Assembly: GCA_001969505.1 (NCBI GenBank)
Contig: LSSK01001067.1
Location: 1-22,243 of the forward strand
Length of the DNA: 22,243 nucleotides
From: Zancudomyces culisetae
Taxonomy: Eukaryota > Kickxellomycota > Harpellomycetes > Harpellales > Legeriomycetaceae
Reading direction: 5' to 3'
In this document: one piece after another, positions 8,298-20,420 of the stretch
How the letters are laid out: each line of letters starts with the position of its first letter
Position numbering within the stretch: the first letter of the stretch is position 1
Program-made: the position numbers and the translations under genes
The notes under the pieces: generated by a model
Databases searched by the model: none
What the model saw: the letters and a program-made list of their open reading frames with translations, nothing else
Told to the model about the DNA's origin: nothing

Positions 8298-11200
8298 ATG
8301 GCGGATTTAGAGCAATATCTGAATACACAACAAAGGCAGCAGGTACGCGTAAACTATGCACAGGCGACAGATTTTATAAAAAGCGTAACAGGAGAGGATA
8401 TAGGAGCTGGACAGCTTGAAGAAAAGCTCGAAAATGGGATTCTTTTATGCAAAATACTAAACAAAGTATTTCCAAGAGTGATAGATACTATAAATACAAA
8501 AGATATTGCGTATGCAAAGGTAGGTTTGAGTTGTTTATATTTTGATTTTGATTTAGTATGTGGTATTTAAAGTAAAGAAAATTTTTTATCTGGGGCTGAA
8601 GGGGAGGAGAGGTAGAAGTAGAAGAAGAAGGGAAGAGTAACTGATAGAAAGAAATATAAATAACAACTATAACTATACGTATATGTGTATGTGTAGGTGG
8701 AGAACATCAACAGTTTTTTGACGGGAGCGAAAAGGATGGGTATTAAAGAGACGTTTCTTTTTGACACTGTCGATTTATATGAAAATAAAAATATCAACAA
8801 GGTTATTCTGACACTACTACATTTGGAGAAGATCCACAATAAGAATGCTGAAAGAGTTGAAAAAAGAAAAGGGTTAACTGATGAAAAAGAACTAGAATAT
8901 CGTCGAAGAGATGCAGAGGACAGTAGAAGATTTAGAGAGCTACAACGGGCACTAGGGAGGCGTATTACGGGGGATATTTTTTCTAAAAGGCAGTGGGAAG
9001 TAAACAGCAGCACAGCAGTCGAGAGTGAAGAAGGAGAAAGTCGAAGTGTAGAAGAAGGGTTTATTGGGGATACGATACCAGCACGACTGCAGGAAAGTAT
9101 AGAATATAGCATTCAAAGCGGGACAGATATAAAGAGGCAAATGCAGGAACAGGAATTTAATAGTAGTATAGAAACTGTTTTGGATTGTAATAGAAAGCTA
9201 GAAAGATATACCGAAAACATTTTAGGAAAAGATGAAGGAGAGTTGGAGGGGAATAGCAAAGAGTCGCGGGTGCAAATGAACAAAACAGTTAGAGATCTAC
9301 GAGGAGATACTGTGATAGGTGCAGATAATGTTATGGGGCTGCGAGCGAACATCCCCGAGTCGGAGGATAGTAGGAGGCAGCACAGCCATAGCACGGTTGT
9401 AGAGGCTTTTACAGCAACAAAAGTGGCAGCGTGTACCCGAGGAAGCTCTATTTACGATAGTTTGAAAAAGCGGTTGGTTGTGCGGAATAAAAGTATGCAG
9501 GAGATGCTGGGAGAAGTGTATGAGCAGAATTACCAACTTGGAAACTGCATAGGAAAGGGACAGTACGGGGCAGTGTTCAGAGCACTGAATTTTGATAGTG
9601 GGAAAATGGTTGCGATTAAAAAAATTCCTATTGCGATGAAGGGGATGAAGGGAGAAGAGATAATGCGGGAAGTAGATATTCTAAAGTCATTGTCGAGTCC
9701 GAGAATTGTAAAATACTACGATTTTGTTAGAACAGACGAGTATTTGTTTTTGGTTATGGAGTATGTGGAAAACGGAAGTTTGGCAGCAACACTTAAATCA
9801 TTTGGAGTGTTTCCAGAAAAGCTGGTTTTGGCATATGTCATAAAAACAATAGAAGGACTGATATATCTACATTCGAGAAACGTTGTGCACTGTGACTTGA
9901 AGGCAGCGAATATTTTGACCACAAAGCAAGGGAACACAAAACTGGCGGATTTCGGAGTGTCAATCAAACTCGGACTTTATTCCGAAGACGGAGAAGATGC
10001 AGGAGTTATGGGCTCGCCATTTTGGATGGCTCCAGAGATCATTAAGCTTGAGGGAGCGACGGAGGCATCGGATATATGGAGTTTGGGATGCACAATAATT
10101 GAGCTGCTTACAGGAAGCCCGCCGTACTTTGATTTGGTTCCACTAGCAGCCCTGTATCGAATTGTAGTAGATGAACACCCGCCTATTCCTGAAAACATCT
10201 CGCCAGAGCTCAAAGATTTCCTGTTAAAGTGTTTCCAAAAGGATCCAAAAGCTCGACCTACATCGATGATGCTGATGGAGCATCCGTGGATTACCCAGGT
10301 AAGCCAACAGAAGAAGCAAATGCAGCTTTTGCGAAGAACTTTCTCTATGAGAATGTCACGAGTGTTGGCCGAGTCGGAAATTAATCGGAAGAAAAAGGTG
10401 ATTGGGATAGCACCAATGTTGGATCTGGTGTTGATCAAAGCCAAAAAGGAAACAGGACGTAGATCTTCATCCTTTAATAGACAAGTCAAGAACGCAACCC
10501 TAAGGTCGAGAAGATCCAGCGGTATTGAGTCACGGAAATCGAGTGTCAAGAGTGTGGAGATTTTTCAGGAAGAGACAACCAATGTGGATAGTGTGGTGGT
10601 ATTTGAAGAGGAAGAACAAGGTATGGAGAAATCCGGGTTGGACTCAATCGCGGAAGAGGCACATGGTAAGTCAGGTGTGGAAACCGAAAAAACAACAACC
10701 ACGATACTGACACCAGCAGACTTGTATGACGATGGCTACGTATCAAGCGATGTACTTGTTGGCGAAAAAGTCAGTGAAGACCAATCAGCAGAGTCAACCA
10801 ATATGTCAAAGCCAATTCAAGGTAACAGCAAGAGAACAATGAATTTGAACGGAAGAAAGGTTATTCTACACAAATTGCGAACGCTTGTAAGTACAGGAAA
10901 CACGGATCAGCCATGTTGTGTATGCAATGAGTTGCTGGTTGGGCTTTACTATAGTTGCAAAGCGTGCAAACAGGCGGCACATCAACTCTGCAAGGACAAA
11001 ATGCAAACTTGCAAGTCGTCTGAAGGACGGTTGGTTGTTGTGCCACCTCGTAGAAGATCGTCTAAGCGATATCAAATCTCGGTAAGAGGCAAAATAAAGC
11101 TGGCTGGGGGTCGGCAGACGCATAGAAGAGGGGTTTCTTGCTATTCCAACTCACCATCTTTATCCAGCCGAAGCTCTGTTGCGGGCTCATTTTTGACACG

Positions 11201-12281
11201 CAGACCAGGTGTTGAGAAGCCAACCAACTACAAGGGTTCTGGGACAAGTAGTTTGGTAGACTCTGCACATGCCGCAGATGCTACAACCTTGGAGTTTGTA
11301 ACAGATGGCGAGATCAATGGTGCTCCTTTCCCAGTACTAACACCAGCTAAGGCCGATGGTTCAGGAAGGCGTATTGTTGGGGAGAGCAAGGTTGATTCTA
11401 CTGGGCTGAGCAAGCCTATACTATCTACTAAATCTAGTTTTGGCTCTATCGAATCAACTTCAGGTCGTTTAGAAAACAAACTAGGTAAATATCTTGTTCG
11501 AGCATCCAAACCGAGCCCCGAGAGTTTGGAAAATACTTTGGTTGCCAAAAGAATAACAACTCAGTATGAATCAGATTCCTCTGCAAGTACATCTGGAGGA
11601 GTTTGTATTTCAGTTAAAAACAATGCTGCAAATATCAGGGGCAATCCTAGCCAAAGTACGCTCTCAGCCACAACTACAACCGCAACCACAACTACAACCA
11701 CAACCACGGCCAATTCAAATATAGTTTCTGCGGGTGGAATAAGTTCAAGTAGTTTTGTTGTGCTTAACAGATCCAATCCATTACCATTGGGTGCTATGGC
11801 TGGAGATGGGGTTGTTCCAAAGAATCGTACGTCTTCACGCACAGTTAGCGAGATGGATGTGGCATCTAGGCTTTTGCGCGAAAATGTCTTGCATTCAGAT
11901 TATGTGTTTGATTCCAGTGTGGACTATCGCTTGGTGTTGAGCGAAAAGGAGGTTTTCGATTTGGAGAGTGAGATTTATGGGTTCAAAAAGGAAAAAGAGG
12001 CAAACCACACCAGGGTTGCCACGCCATTCAAGTATATTAAGTCCAAGCTTGGGTTTAATGAGGGTACGGCAAATAGGGGTGTTGAGCCAAACAAGATTTC
12101 TGGTGGATCAAGAGTGCATAGGAACACATACACATATGGTAGTGGTAATGGTGGTAGTGGTGCGACAAAAGACGTGAATATAGAGAGTGCAAAGTTTTCA
12201 AAAAGGTCCAGCAGCTTTTTGTCATTAAAGTCTGGATTTCTCAATACTTTGGTTGGGATTGGACCCAAGAAAAACAAATAG
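8298..12281 (+). CDS. CH-domain / Cdc7-SepH-like protein kinase / C1-like zinc-finger protein
   Basis: Predicted Ser/Thr kinase of 1268 residues. Exons 8298-8519 and 8697-12281 flank a 177-base intron (GTAGGT...TAG, phase 0). Residues about 15-118 form a single calponin-homology domain that the intron splits; joining rebuilds IAYAK-VENINSFL and ends in DTVDLYENKNINKV. Residues 119-350 are a charged linker. The kinase domain spans about 353-606: GKGQYG loop (360-365), VAIKK with Lys382, HCDLKAAN (472-479), DFG (492-494) and GSPFWMAPE (513-521). The stretch from APEIIKLEGATEASDIWS to CFQKDPKARP is close to Cdc7/SepH of the septation initiation network. Residues 799-846 carry a C1-like zinc ligand set. 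The tail is Ser/Thr-rich with a poly-Thr run (11665-11710). By family it should act in cytokinesis signalling; the CH domain suggests attachment to actin or the ring, which is inference. The HRD arginine is replaced by Cys. The ATG has a purine at -3. Confidence 0.9.
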
Positions 12282-12350
12282 GGAGATTAAAAAGGTACTG
12301 GTTGATCGGGTTATAGGTTGGTGTTAAGATTAGAATGTGACTTTTTTTTT

Positions 12351-12386
12351 GTTTTTGTTTTTGTTTTTGTTTTTGTTTTTGTTTTT
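12351..12386 (+). repeat. (GTTTTT)6 microsatellite
   Basis: Six perfect tandem copies of GTTTTT directly after a T9 run, 70 bases past the kinase stop codon and so probably inside its 3' UTR. Confidence 0.95.
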
Positions 12387-12465
12387 GTTGGTATTTTCAT
12401 AATTTTGTAAGGAAAAAAAGGTGTGGGGGTGGGGGTGGAGGTTTACTTTTACTTGGTTTATTAAT

Positions 12466-12471
12466 AATAAA
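12466..12471 (+). terminator. Candidate polyadenylation signal of the CH-kinase gene
   Basis: A perfect AATAAA 185 bases after the stop codon, the first on the plus strand that I could find. The signal is common by chance in AT-rich DNA. Confidence 0.4.
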
Positions 12472-13028
12472 GTGTGTAATGTGACTGAAAGAAAAGGTCT
12501 AAAAAATTTAATATTGAGATGAGGATGAGGGTGAGGGTGAGGATGAGATAGGGTTAGGTAGTGAATATCCGAATATTGAAGATTAATAGCAAACACCAGT
12601 AGTTTAAATTTGGCACTATAGATAATAATAAAAAAAGCTGTTATTAGTCTTGGATATCAGTGTTATTACTGCGTTGAATATCGCCATGTCAAGCGATGTG
12701 ACAGGTTTGAATGAAACTGTGAATATATTATGCAGAAAAGAAAAACAAGAGGAAATTCTTAGATAATGCCAAGAATGAAGGTGAAAGCCATAAAGCTTTG
12801 GCATAAAAGAGGCATTTTTTTGGTTCACTTTGTTGGTTGGTTGGGATAAATGGCAAGCTTTACAAAGAAAATGTATAGTGGAGGGGAAAGAGGAAGAAGA
12901 AGATTAAGAAATTCCAAGAGAGTGTATCAGAGTAAACTAGTGAGTTGTTTAAGAATGGGTTTAGTAATTAAGGTGAATGGAATTGATACTAGAATTTGGT
13001 CTGAATATAATGATGATGCGCAAAATAT

Positions 13029-13091
13029 GGGTGGGGGGATTGGGGGATTGAAGGATTGGGTGATTGAAGGACTGGGTGATTGAAGGATTGG
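13029..13091 (+). repeat. G-rich minisatellite
   Basis: G-runs of 3, 6 and 5 bases with short ATT spacers lead into two copies of a 16-base unit, GGATTGGGTGATTGAA (13053-13068) and the same with one C (13069-13084), plus a partial third copy. The G-runs could form a quadruplex on the plus strand. Confidence 0.8.
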
Positions 13092-15056
13092 AAAAATGAA
13101 TTTTGATTTTTTCAATGGGAGGTTGTTGGGAAAGTTATGGATAAACGGGATTAACAATAGAAGGGCGCTAGAGGGAGAAGTATAGGGAGAAGGAGAGGAA
13201 AGTAAAGGAAAGTAAAGTAAAGTAAAGAAAAATGTATATTCATTTTTTTAGCGAGTTACACAAGCGCAGCAAAAAAAAAAGGTTAGAAAAAAAGCAACAA
13301 ACTGACCAAAAGTAAAATTTGAAGACTTTGTGAAAGCGAATAAAATGTTTAAACTAGTAAAACTAGTAAAACAAAGTAGATAAAAAAAAGTGAAGTGTAT
13401 GCTAACCATTGGCTAGTTGAATAGCTTGGCAAATGAAAAGCTAATAAAATTAAAACGACAACGACAACGACAACAACAACAATGAGTTTTAATTTTTTTA
13501 AAGAGATTTGTAAATAAATAAAATTTTAATATATTTTTTTGGGAATTAAAAAGATGTAATTGATGCTTAGCAAAAAAAAAAAAAGAAAAAGAAAGGAAAG
13601 GGAACATCAAATTATAAATGGTGCAAATGATTTTTTGAAATCTTGGAACAATCCCAAGAGATTTGGGGAGGGGGGGGAGGATGGAAGGAGGAAATATGAG
13701 ACAAAGAGTACCCAAATACAAAGGGAAACTATTACAGTGGAAATACCAAGAGTATAATGATTAACAGAAAAAAAAAATGGTGTGAAGCTAAAAGTAATGG
13801 CGTTAGGTATAGATGTGTGGGTATGTGAGTGTGGATTTTGGGTACCATTCAGTTATAAAAAAAAACGATCACCGAGAAGAGAAAAGAAGAGAATCCAAAA
13901 AAGTATGGAATATGTGACTAAACAAATGCAAATTGGGCAAGGAGAGGTAGTGAGTATGTGTTGAGTAGAGTATGAGGATGGACATGAACATGAACATTGA
14001 GGGTAAGAATAAAGATGAGTGTGAAGATAAAGGTGAAGAGCGGAGAATGAACATAGTAGGGCAGGCGATATGATATGATGATGGTGATGATGACGGTGTA
14101 GTTTGGTGTGGTTATGCTGATGAGCGATGTGAGATTGACGAGGTGAGTCTAGGAAACGTGTAAAAACAAAAACAGAAACAAAAACAAACTCAGCAAAAGA
14201 AAATGGAGAAAAGGCATTAAGCTTTGCTGGGTAGGAGAAAAAATAATTAGCCGAGGAGCTGTGGTGAAACACAGGCGAATCAAGGCATTGGGAAAATCCA
14301 ATAAAATGGACAGAATTATATAATACAAAGGGTGTATTGGAATTAAAGTTTGCATTTAAGAGCGACTTGGTTTTAGATAATTCGGAGAAATGAGAACGAA
14401 AAATGTTGGCAAAATAAAGAAAATAAAAAAAAAAGTCAAAAAATGGGCAACTTACAAATCATTATCGAGATTCTAGTGCATACTTTGTTGGTAATAAAAC
14501 TCAGACAAGACTGTGCAATAGTTTTTTGTTTTTATTTTTTCGAATTTTCTTTTGAAGAGTGTATGGTAAATGGGTAAATAAATATTCAAATGAATAAACA
14601 AAAGAAGAAATTGCAAACCGAAAATCGAAAATGCAAAAAAAAAAAAAAGAGAGCTAAAGTATCGAGTTTCCAATTAGATTGAGCGTTGTATACAAAATTT
14701 ACGAACAATAAGCTGAGGAAAAAAAAAGGGGGGGGAGGAGAAAAACGGAGGTGCGAATAGAAAAATAGAATAGAAAATATTATGATAACAATCAGAATTC
14801 ACCGCTAGTTGTTCCTTTCTAGCATTTAAAAGCCATTTAATTTTTAAAAAAAAACAAAAATAAAAATAAATTGTAAATAAATACAATCCTAAAAAAAAGC
14901 ATAGAATTGTGGAAAAAAAAAAGGTACAGAATAAAAAAAGAACCCAAAACCTTTTATAATAGTCTTTTGTTTTTTTCAGAATTGAACCTGGTTTATTATT
15001 ATAAACAAATACAAAAGTATTCTACATAAATCTAAAAGTATATTTTGTAAGGAAAG

Positions 15057-16572
<1,516 letters not shown>

Positions 16573-16616
16573 ACTTTTCTCTTTTTTTTTGAATTTTTAT
16601 TATTCTTTTTTTATTG

Positions 16617-16622
16617 AATAAA
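16617..16622 (+). terminator. Candidate actin polyadenylation signal
   Basis: AATAAA 44 bases after the actin stop codon, following T-rich DNA, at a normal distance for a short fungal 3' UTR. Confidence 0.5.
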
Positions 16623-16729
16623 TTTCTTAAACTAAATTGCTCTTGCTCTTGCTCTCTTTTGTCTATAAAGTGTTTTTTTTTTTCAACTTCTCTACTTCAC
16701 AACACTATCTAAATGTCATTATACAGATA

Positions 16730-16735
16730 TTTATT
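16730..16735 (-). terminator. Candidate VMP1 polyadenylation signal
   Basis: TTTATT on the plus strand, so AATAAA on the minus strand, about 145 bases past the VMP1 stop. Common by chance in such DNA. Confidence 0.3.
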
Positions 16736-16879
16736 ATATGCATAACTCTGTTTTAAGTGCTGAATTAATTAAACCAACAAAAAAAAACAACAAAATAAAC
16801 AGTATTTTAGTTTTGTGCAAAAAGAAAAGAGTGTATAAATTAATCAAATCAACCACTACTAGCTTATTCTAACTATCAA

Positions 16880-18391
16880 CTAGCTGCTACTAATATCACC
16901 ACTACTGTTATCATTGCTCTCATCATCGACAACCCGTAGTTCCTGTAAATACGATTGAGCAAAAGTCTCCAAAATACTAACTACAAAATAAACCAACATG
17001 ATTATAATAATCGAATTCCAAGCCAAGCCCAGAACATTATTAGCAGAGATTGATGGATTAAGATTAGTTAACCCAGAATCAGCCTCAACAGCAGCTGTGT
17101 TGTTGGGTATTGGCGAGGAGATGGGTTCTGGAGTATGGCTGGATCCTATTATTGCGGTTCTTTGGGCATCTATAAATGCCGATAATTTGGAATAGATTGA
17201 TGGAAATCTATTTTCAAAGATCAGGATAGATTTGTCGAGTATTCCATCACCATTAGCATTTTTACTAAAGATAAAAATCACCACTGATGACTATTTATAT
17301 ATAGTATATGTATGTAAGTATGTACGAAAGTATATATATAGTATTTAAAACGGTTTATTATTGCTTGATATTGAAAAAAATAAAATAAATATAAATATAA
17401 ATGAAAATAAATGGAAATAAACACTTGCCTGTATTGTTGATTTTATCAGTGCTTTACCCAAAAACGTTGCTCCAAAAAATGTCCAAAATGGAATACCAAA
17501 ATGTCCACAAGCTATACCAGCAAAATCAAAAAGAGGATTTGGAATCTATTTTAGTATCATTATTACTATTAGCACTAGCACTAGCACTAGTATTGTTATT
17601 GGTATTATTATAAACCATCAAAAATCATAAAACAAAAGAATCTTTGTTTTGTCTCTCTTATTTTTATCTTTATTTTATCTTTATTTTAATTTTGCCTACT
17701 TACAGATGCAAATATTAGAATTCCAATAAATCCAAATCGCTTCAGTATTGTATTGATAAGCTCCATTGTATTTTCTTTAAGGCTAGAAATCCCACCTAAC
17801 GTACCACTACCATTACCACTACTATTACTGTTACTATTACTATTACTGTTACTGTCTTTAAGTGTACTAGTGGTGTTATGATCGTTTAGTGTTGTTATTT
17901 CCTCGTGTGTTTTTCCATTTTTACTTTTTTTTTCACTTGATTTCCGCCCTAACCAAATACAAATATATATATTTATATAATATATAATTATAATATATAA
18001 ATAAATATAAATTGGTCTGTTATTATAAATTTATCGCTTTTCAAATCAATATAAAACGAAATAAAAAGCTAGTTTACTCACGTTTAGACTTGTTTTCTAG
18101 TTCTAGTTTCGATTTAGACGATTCCCCGGACGATACATTGGCCGAGGTAGTAGCAGAAGCCGTTCGAGCCAAAAAATATGGTGGTAGTTCACCAAGAGCA
18201 GTACCAGCACCCCAAAACAGACTAGGTAGGAAGATCTTTGTCAAAATCGGAAAGAATAGATTTGTACCTTTGGAATATTCTGGAGATATTGTAGATTTAT
18301 CAAGCATATCCATACATTTAAATCTATATTTACAGATATGAATCGATTACATTTGTCTCTTTTTTTTTCATATATAATACATATATAGCAA

Positions 18392-18424
<33 letters not shown>

Positions 18425-19209
18425 GATAATTATAATGATAATGATATAAACTTACGCATTAGGTCCATTTACAAAGAAATTGGTATTTGAACATTCATAT
18501 GCTAGAAAAGTAACTTTGGCAACAAATGGACCTAGAAACAACATGAATGTATGTAGACCAGCACCCAGCCCAATAGAAGATAAAACACCCAGGATCACCC
18601 AATACCCATACCAAGATATAAGTTTGTTTGCAGATAATAGAGACTATTGTTATTATTTTCAAACCATATTAATAGGTAAAATGAACAATTATATGTGACA
18701 ACGTTTTGAATAAAAAGTGAGAGGAAGGGAAGGGAATAGGGGGGGGGGAGGGGGGATGGTGGAAATTTTACCTTTGAGAATGTGAAATCGGGATATTTTA
18801 GAGCTAATATGTTGATGCCGAGTATTATAAATATGGTTCGAAGTACTAGTTTGTTATCTAGGAGGTTTGAAATGTATCGACCAGAGTACTTGGAAATGTA
18901 CTTGAAGGAATAATACAGAACCAAGAAGGGGTGTGTATAAAAACTGAGATTTTGTGTCAAGTCTTCTAGAATTAGTTTTTATTTTAACTTTGTTTATATA
19001 TTTTCAAATTTACATTGAAATGGTTGGATTTCTAGATTTTATAAATATATAATAGAAATGCAAAATTAAGGTTATCTACCTTTATTCGATAATACATTGT
19101 TAGGTATGGTTGAAGATTTGGGGTTTGTGGTCGATAGTTTCGTTATAGCCGATATTTTATTGATAGTTTCCGAACTCATTATATTAGCCAGAGAAAACTG
19201 GAGCTCCAT
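16880..19209 (-). CDS. VMP1: Vacuole membrane protein 1 (VMP1) homologue, seven exons
   Basis: ER multispanning protein of the DedA/VTT superfamily; in animals, plants and Dictyostelium VMP1 supports autophagosome formation, phospholipid scrambling and ER contacts. Exons on the minus strand: 19209-19080, 18965-18772, 18643-18456, 18323-18082, 17948-17704, 17545-17429, 17290-16880; joined they give 508 residues, against about 406 in human. Each junction keeps phase and restores the family alignment. Landmarks: [20 protein letters not shown] (exon 2); a membrane segment with [20 protein letters not shown] and AYECSNTNF (exon 3); [16 protein letters not shown] at about 209-224 (exon 4); [20 protein letters not shown] and [20 protein letters not shown] (exons 5-6); and a last membrane segment at about 460-482 ending [11 protein letters not shown]. 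The extra length is a Ser/Lys-rich loop with an (Asn-Ser) repeat (exon 5) and an acidic tail. Intron 6 has a GC donor. Confidence 0.93.
17291..17428 (-). other. GC-AG intron (intron 6 of VMP1)
   Basis: Exon 6 ends ACAATACAG followed by GCAAGT; exon 7 starts after AAATAG. This is the extended consensus that rare GC donors usually need. Splicing here gives [16 protein letters not shown], equal in spacing to the human protein. The nearest GT (GCAA|GTGTTT) would require a shifted acceptor and shorten the alignment. Confidence 0.75.
18396..18444 (+). repeat. Imperfect (AATGAT)n microsatellite in VMP1 intron 3
   Basis: About eight hexamer units of the AATGAT type with one or two substitutions, lying within the intron at 18324-18455, close to its donor on the minus strand. 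Confidence 0.85.
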
Positions 19210-19929
19210 AGGTATCCTTTGTATTGTATATATATGTATATATTTTTTTCACCGACCTTTTTTTTCTTGACTAGTTATTATTTCTGTTCTTTATGATTTT
19301 TCTTGAATAGTTGGTAAGGAGAAAATTCGTCTTTACAAGAGTCGATACTTTTTTTCGTTTTGTAAAGAATTGTAAAGTTGGTTAAATTAAAAAAAAGGAT
19401 TAAAGTATATAAAAAATTAAAAAGAGATATTAATAGTATTTAGAATGAAAAGATATAACAAGACCAAGACTTTTTAGAATCTAAATTGGATTAATAGTCG
19501 ATTTTTGGTATTTATCTCTATGGTAATATAAGCTTGGCTTTGCTTTGCTTTTCTTTGCTTCTATAAAATGTATTAAAGGAAATAATAGAACATTATAAAA
19601 TAAACAACCTTCAAGAAAAAATAAATCAAATGAACAAAACTTATCACTAAAAAAAGCCACCAATAAACTAACAAGAACTGTGGGAAAAGAAAAAAAAAAG
19701 AGAGAGAAGAAATAAAAAGCACTCTTCGGCAACTTTCCTCATCTTTTCTGCCTACCATCATCGTCTTTTTTATTATTATTAAACAAAACCAGGGGAGCGA
19801 GGGAGGGTTTAGGGATGAAGGGAGGGAGGATGAATTGTAGGGTAAATTTTTAGTAGGGAATAATTTTCGGAATAGAAAAATCGGGTATAAAATCTAGCAA
19901 ATAAAACACAGTGCAAAACAACAAGATTT

Positions 19930-19965
19930 ATTTGTATTTGTATTTGTATTTGTATTTGTATTTGT
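19930..19965 (+). repeat. (ATTTGT)6 microsatellite
   Basis: Six perfect tandem copies of ATTTGT in the spacer between AlaRS and VMP1. Confidence 0.95.
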
Positions 19966-20414
19966 ATAGGAATTATTATTATTTTTACTTTTTAATACCA
20001 GTACTTTGTTACTATGAATATAATTGTAATTTGTGTATGTATATTTTTATTGTTTGTTTGATTTTTGTACAGCGTATCCAATTAACACATGATAATGATT
20101 TAATTATTAATATAGTTCAATTTTAATTTATTTCACAAGACTAGGAAACCATTTACTAGGACATGATGTCACTATTATTTCTTTATACCTTAATTTGATG
20201 AAATTGCTTTACAAAATGACTATTAAAAATAAAGTAAAAGTAAATATATAACAGTTGGTTTATACAACTAACAAAGTGACTTAAGAGATTAGTTTAAACG
20301 CAGTATACGGTTATAGATGATCTAGTTTTAATGTTCAATAGCAACAAGTATATTTAATTGTGTGGATAAAACTCTAAATGAAAAACAAAAAACAAGAGTG
20401 AAAATATACTTGAT

Positions 20415-20420
20415 TTTATT
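20415..20420 (-). terminator. Candidate AlaRS polyadenylation signal
   Basis: AATAAA on the minus strand about 90 bases past the alanyl-tRNA synthetase stop codon. Confidence 0.4.

Larger units (their letters stand above)
12282..15056. other. 2.8-kb purine-rich repetitive spacer
   Basis: No supportable gene. The plus strand is strongly A+G rich and filled with simple repeats: (GTTTTT)6, GGGGG runs, GATGAG/GGTGAG hexamers, AAAGT units around 13200-13230, ACGACA units around 13457-13480 and AAAAAC units around 14163-14187. The longest plus-strand ORFs (for example 12850-13083) read through these repeats and have implausible composition. The left end would hold the kinase 3' UTR, with AATAAA at 12466, and the right end the actin promoter. 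Confidence 0.6.
16573..16879. other. Convergent 3' spacer between actin and VMP1
   Basis: Holds both 3' UTRs. There is a T-rich stretch after the actin stop, a (TTGCTC)3 repeat near 16638-16655 and AATAAA motifs on both strands. No gene is seen. Confidence 0.7.

Noticed and set aside
8567-9112. Minus-strand frame of 181 codons over the start of kinase exon 2
   Set aside because: Antisense of the second half of the CH domain and the following linker; Ser/Leu/Tyr-rich shadow product.
12546-12558. TAGGGTTAGG, telomere-like motif
   Set aside because: A single occurrence within GGTGAG/GATGAG hexamers, without a TTAGGG array, so not evidence for an internal telomere.
12850-13083. ATG-started plus-strand frame of 77 codons
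   Set aside because: Its second half is simply the translated G-rich minisatellite, and the rest is Lys/Arg/Ser low-complexity sequence.
13853-14272. Minus-strand frame of 139 codons, His/Ser/Tyr-rich
   Set aside because: Antisense of period-3/6 ATG/GTG repeats in the purine-rich spacer; no start context or domain.
19481-19732. Minus-strand frame that looks like a small membrane protein
   Set aside because: Starts only at TTG, is Phe/Leu/Ser-rich as expected from A-rich DNA read in antisense, and has no recognisable pattern.
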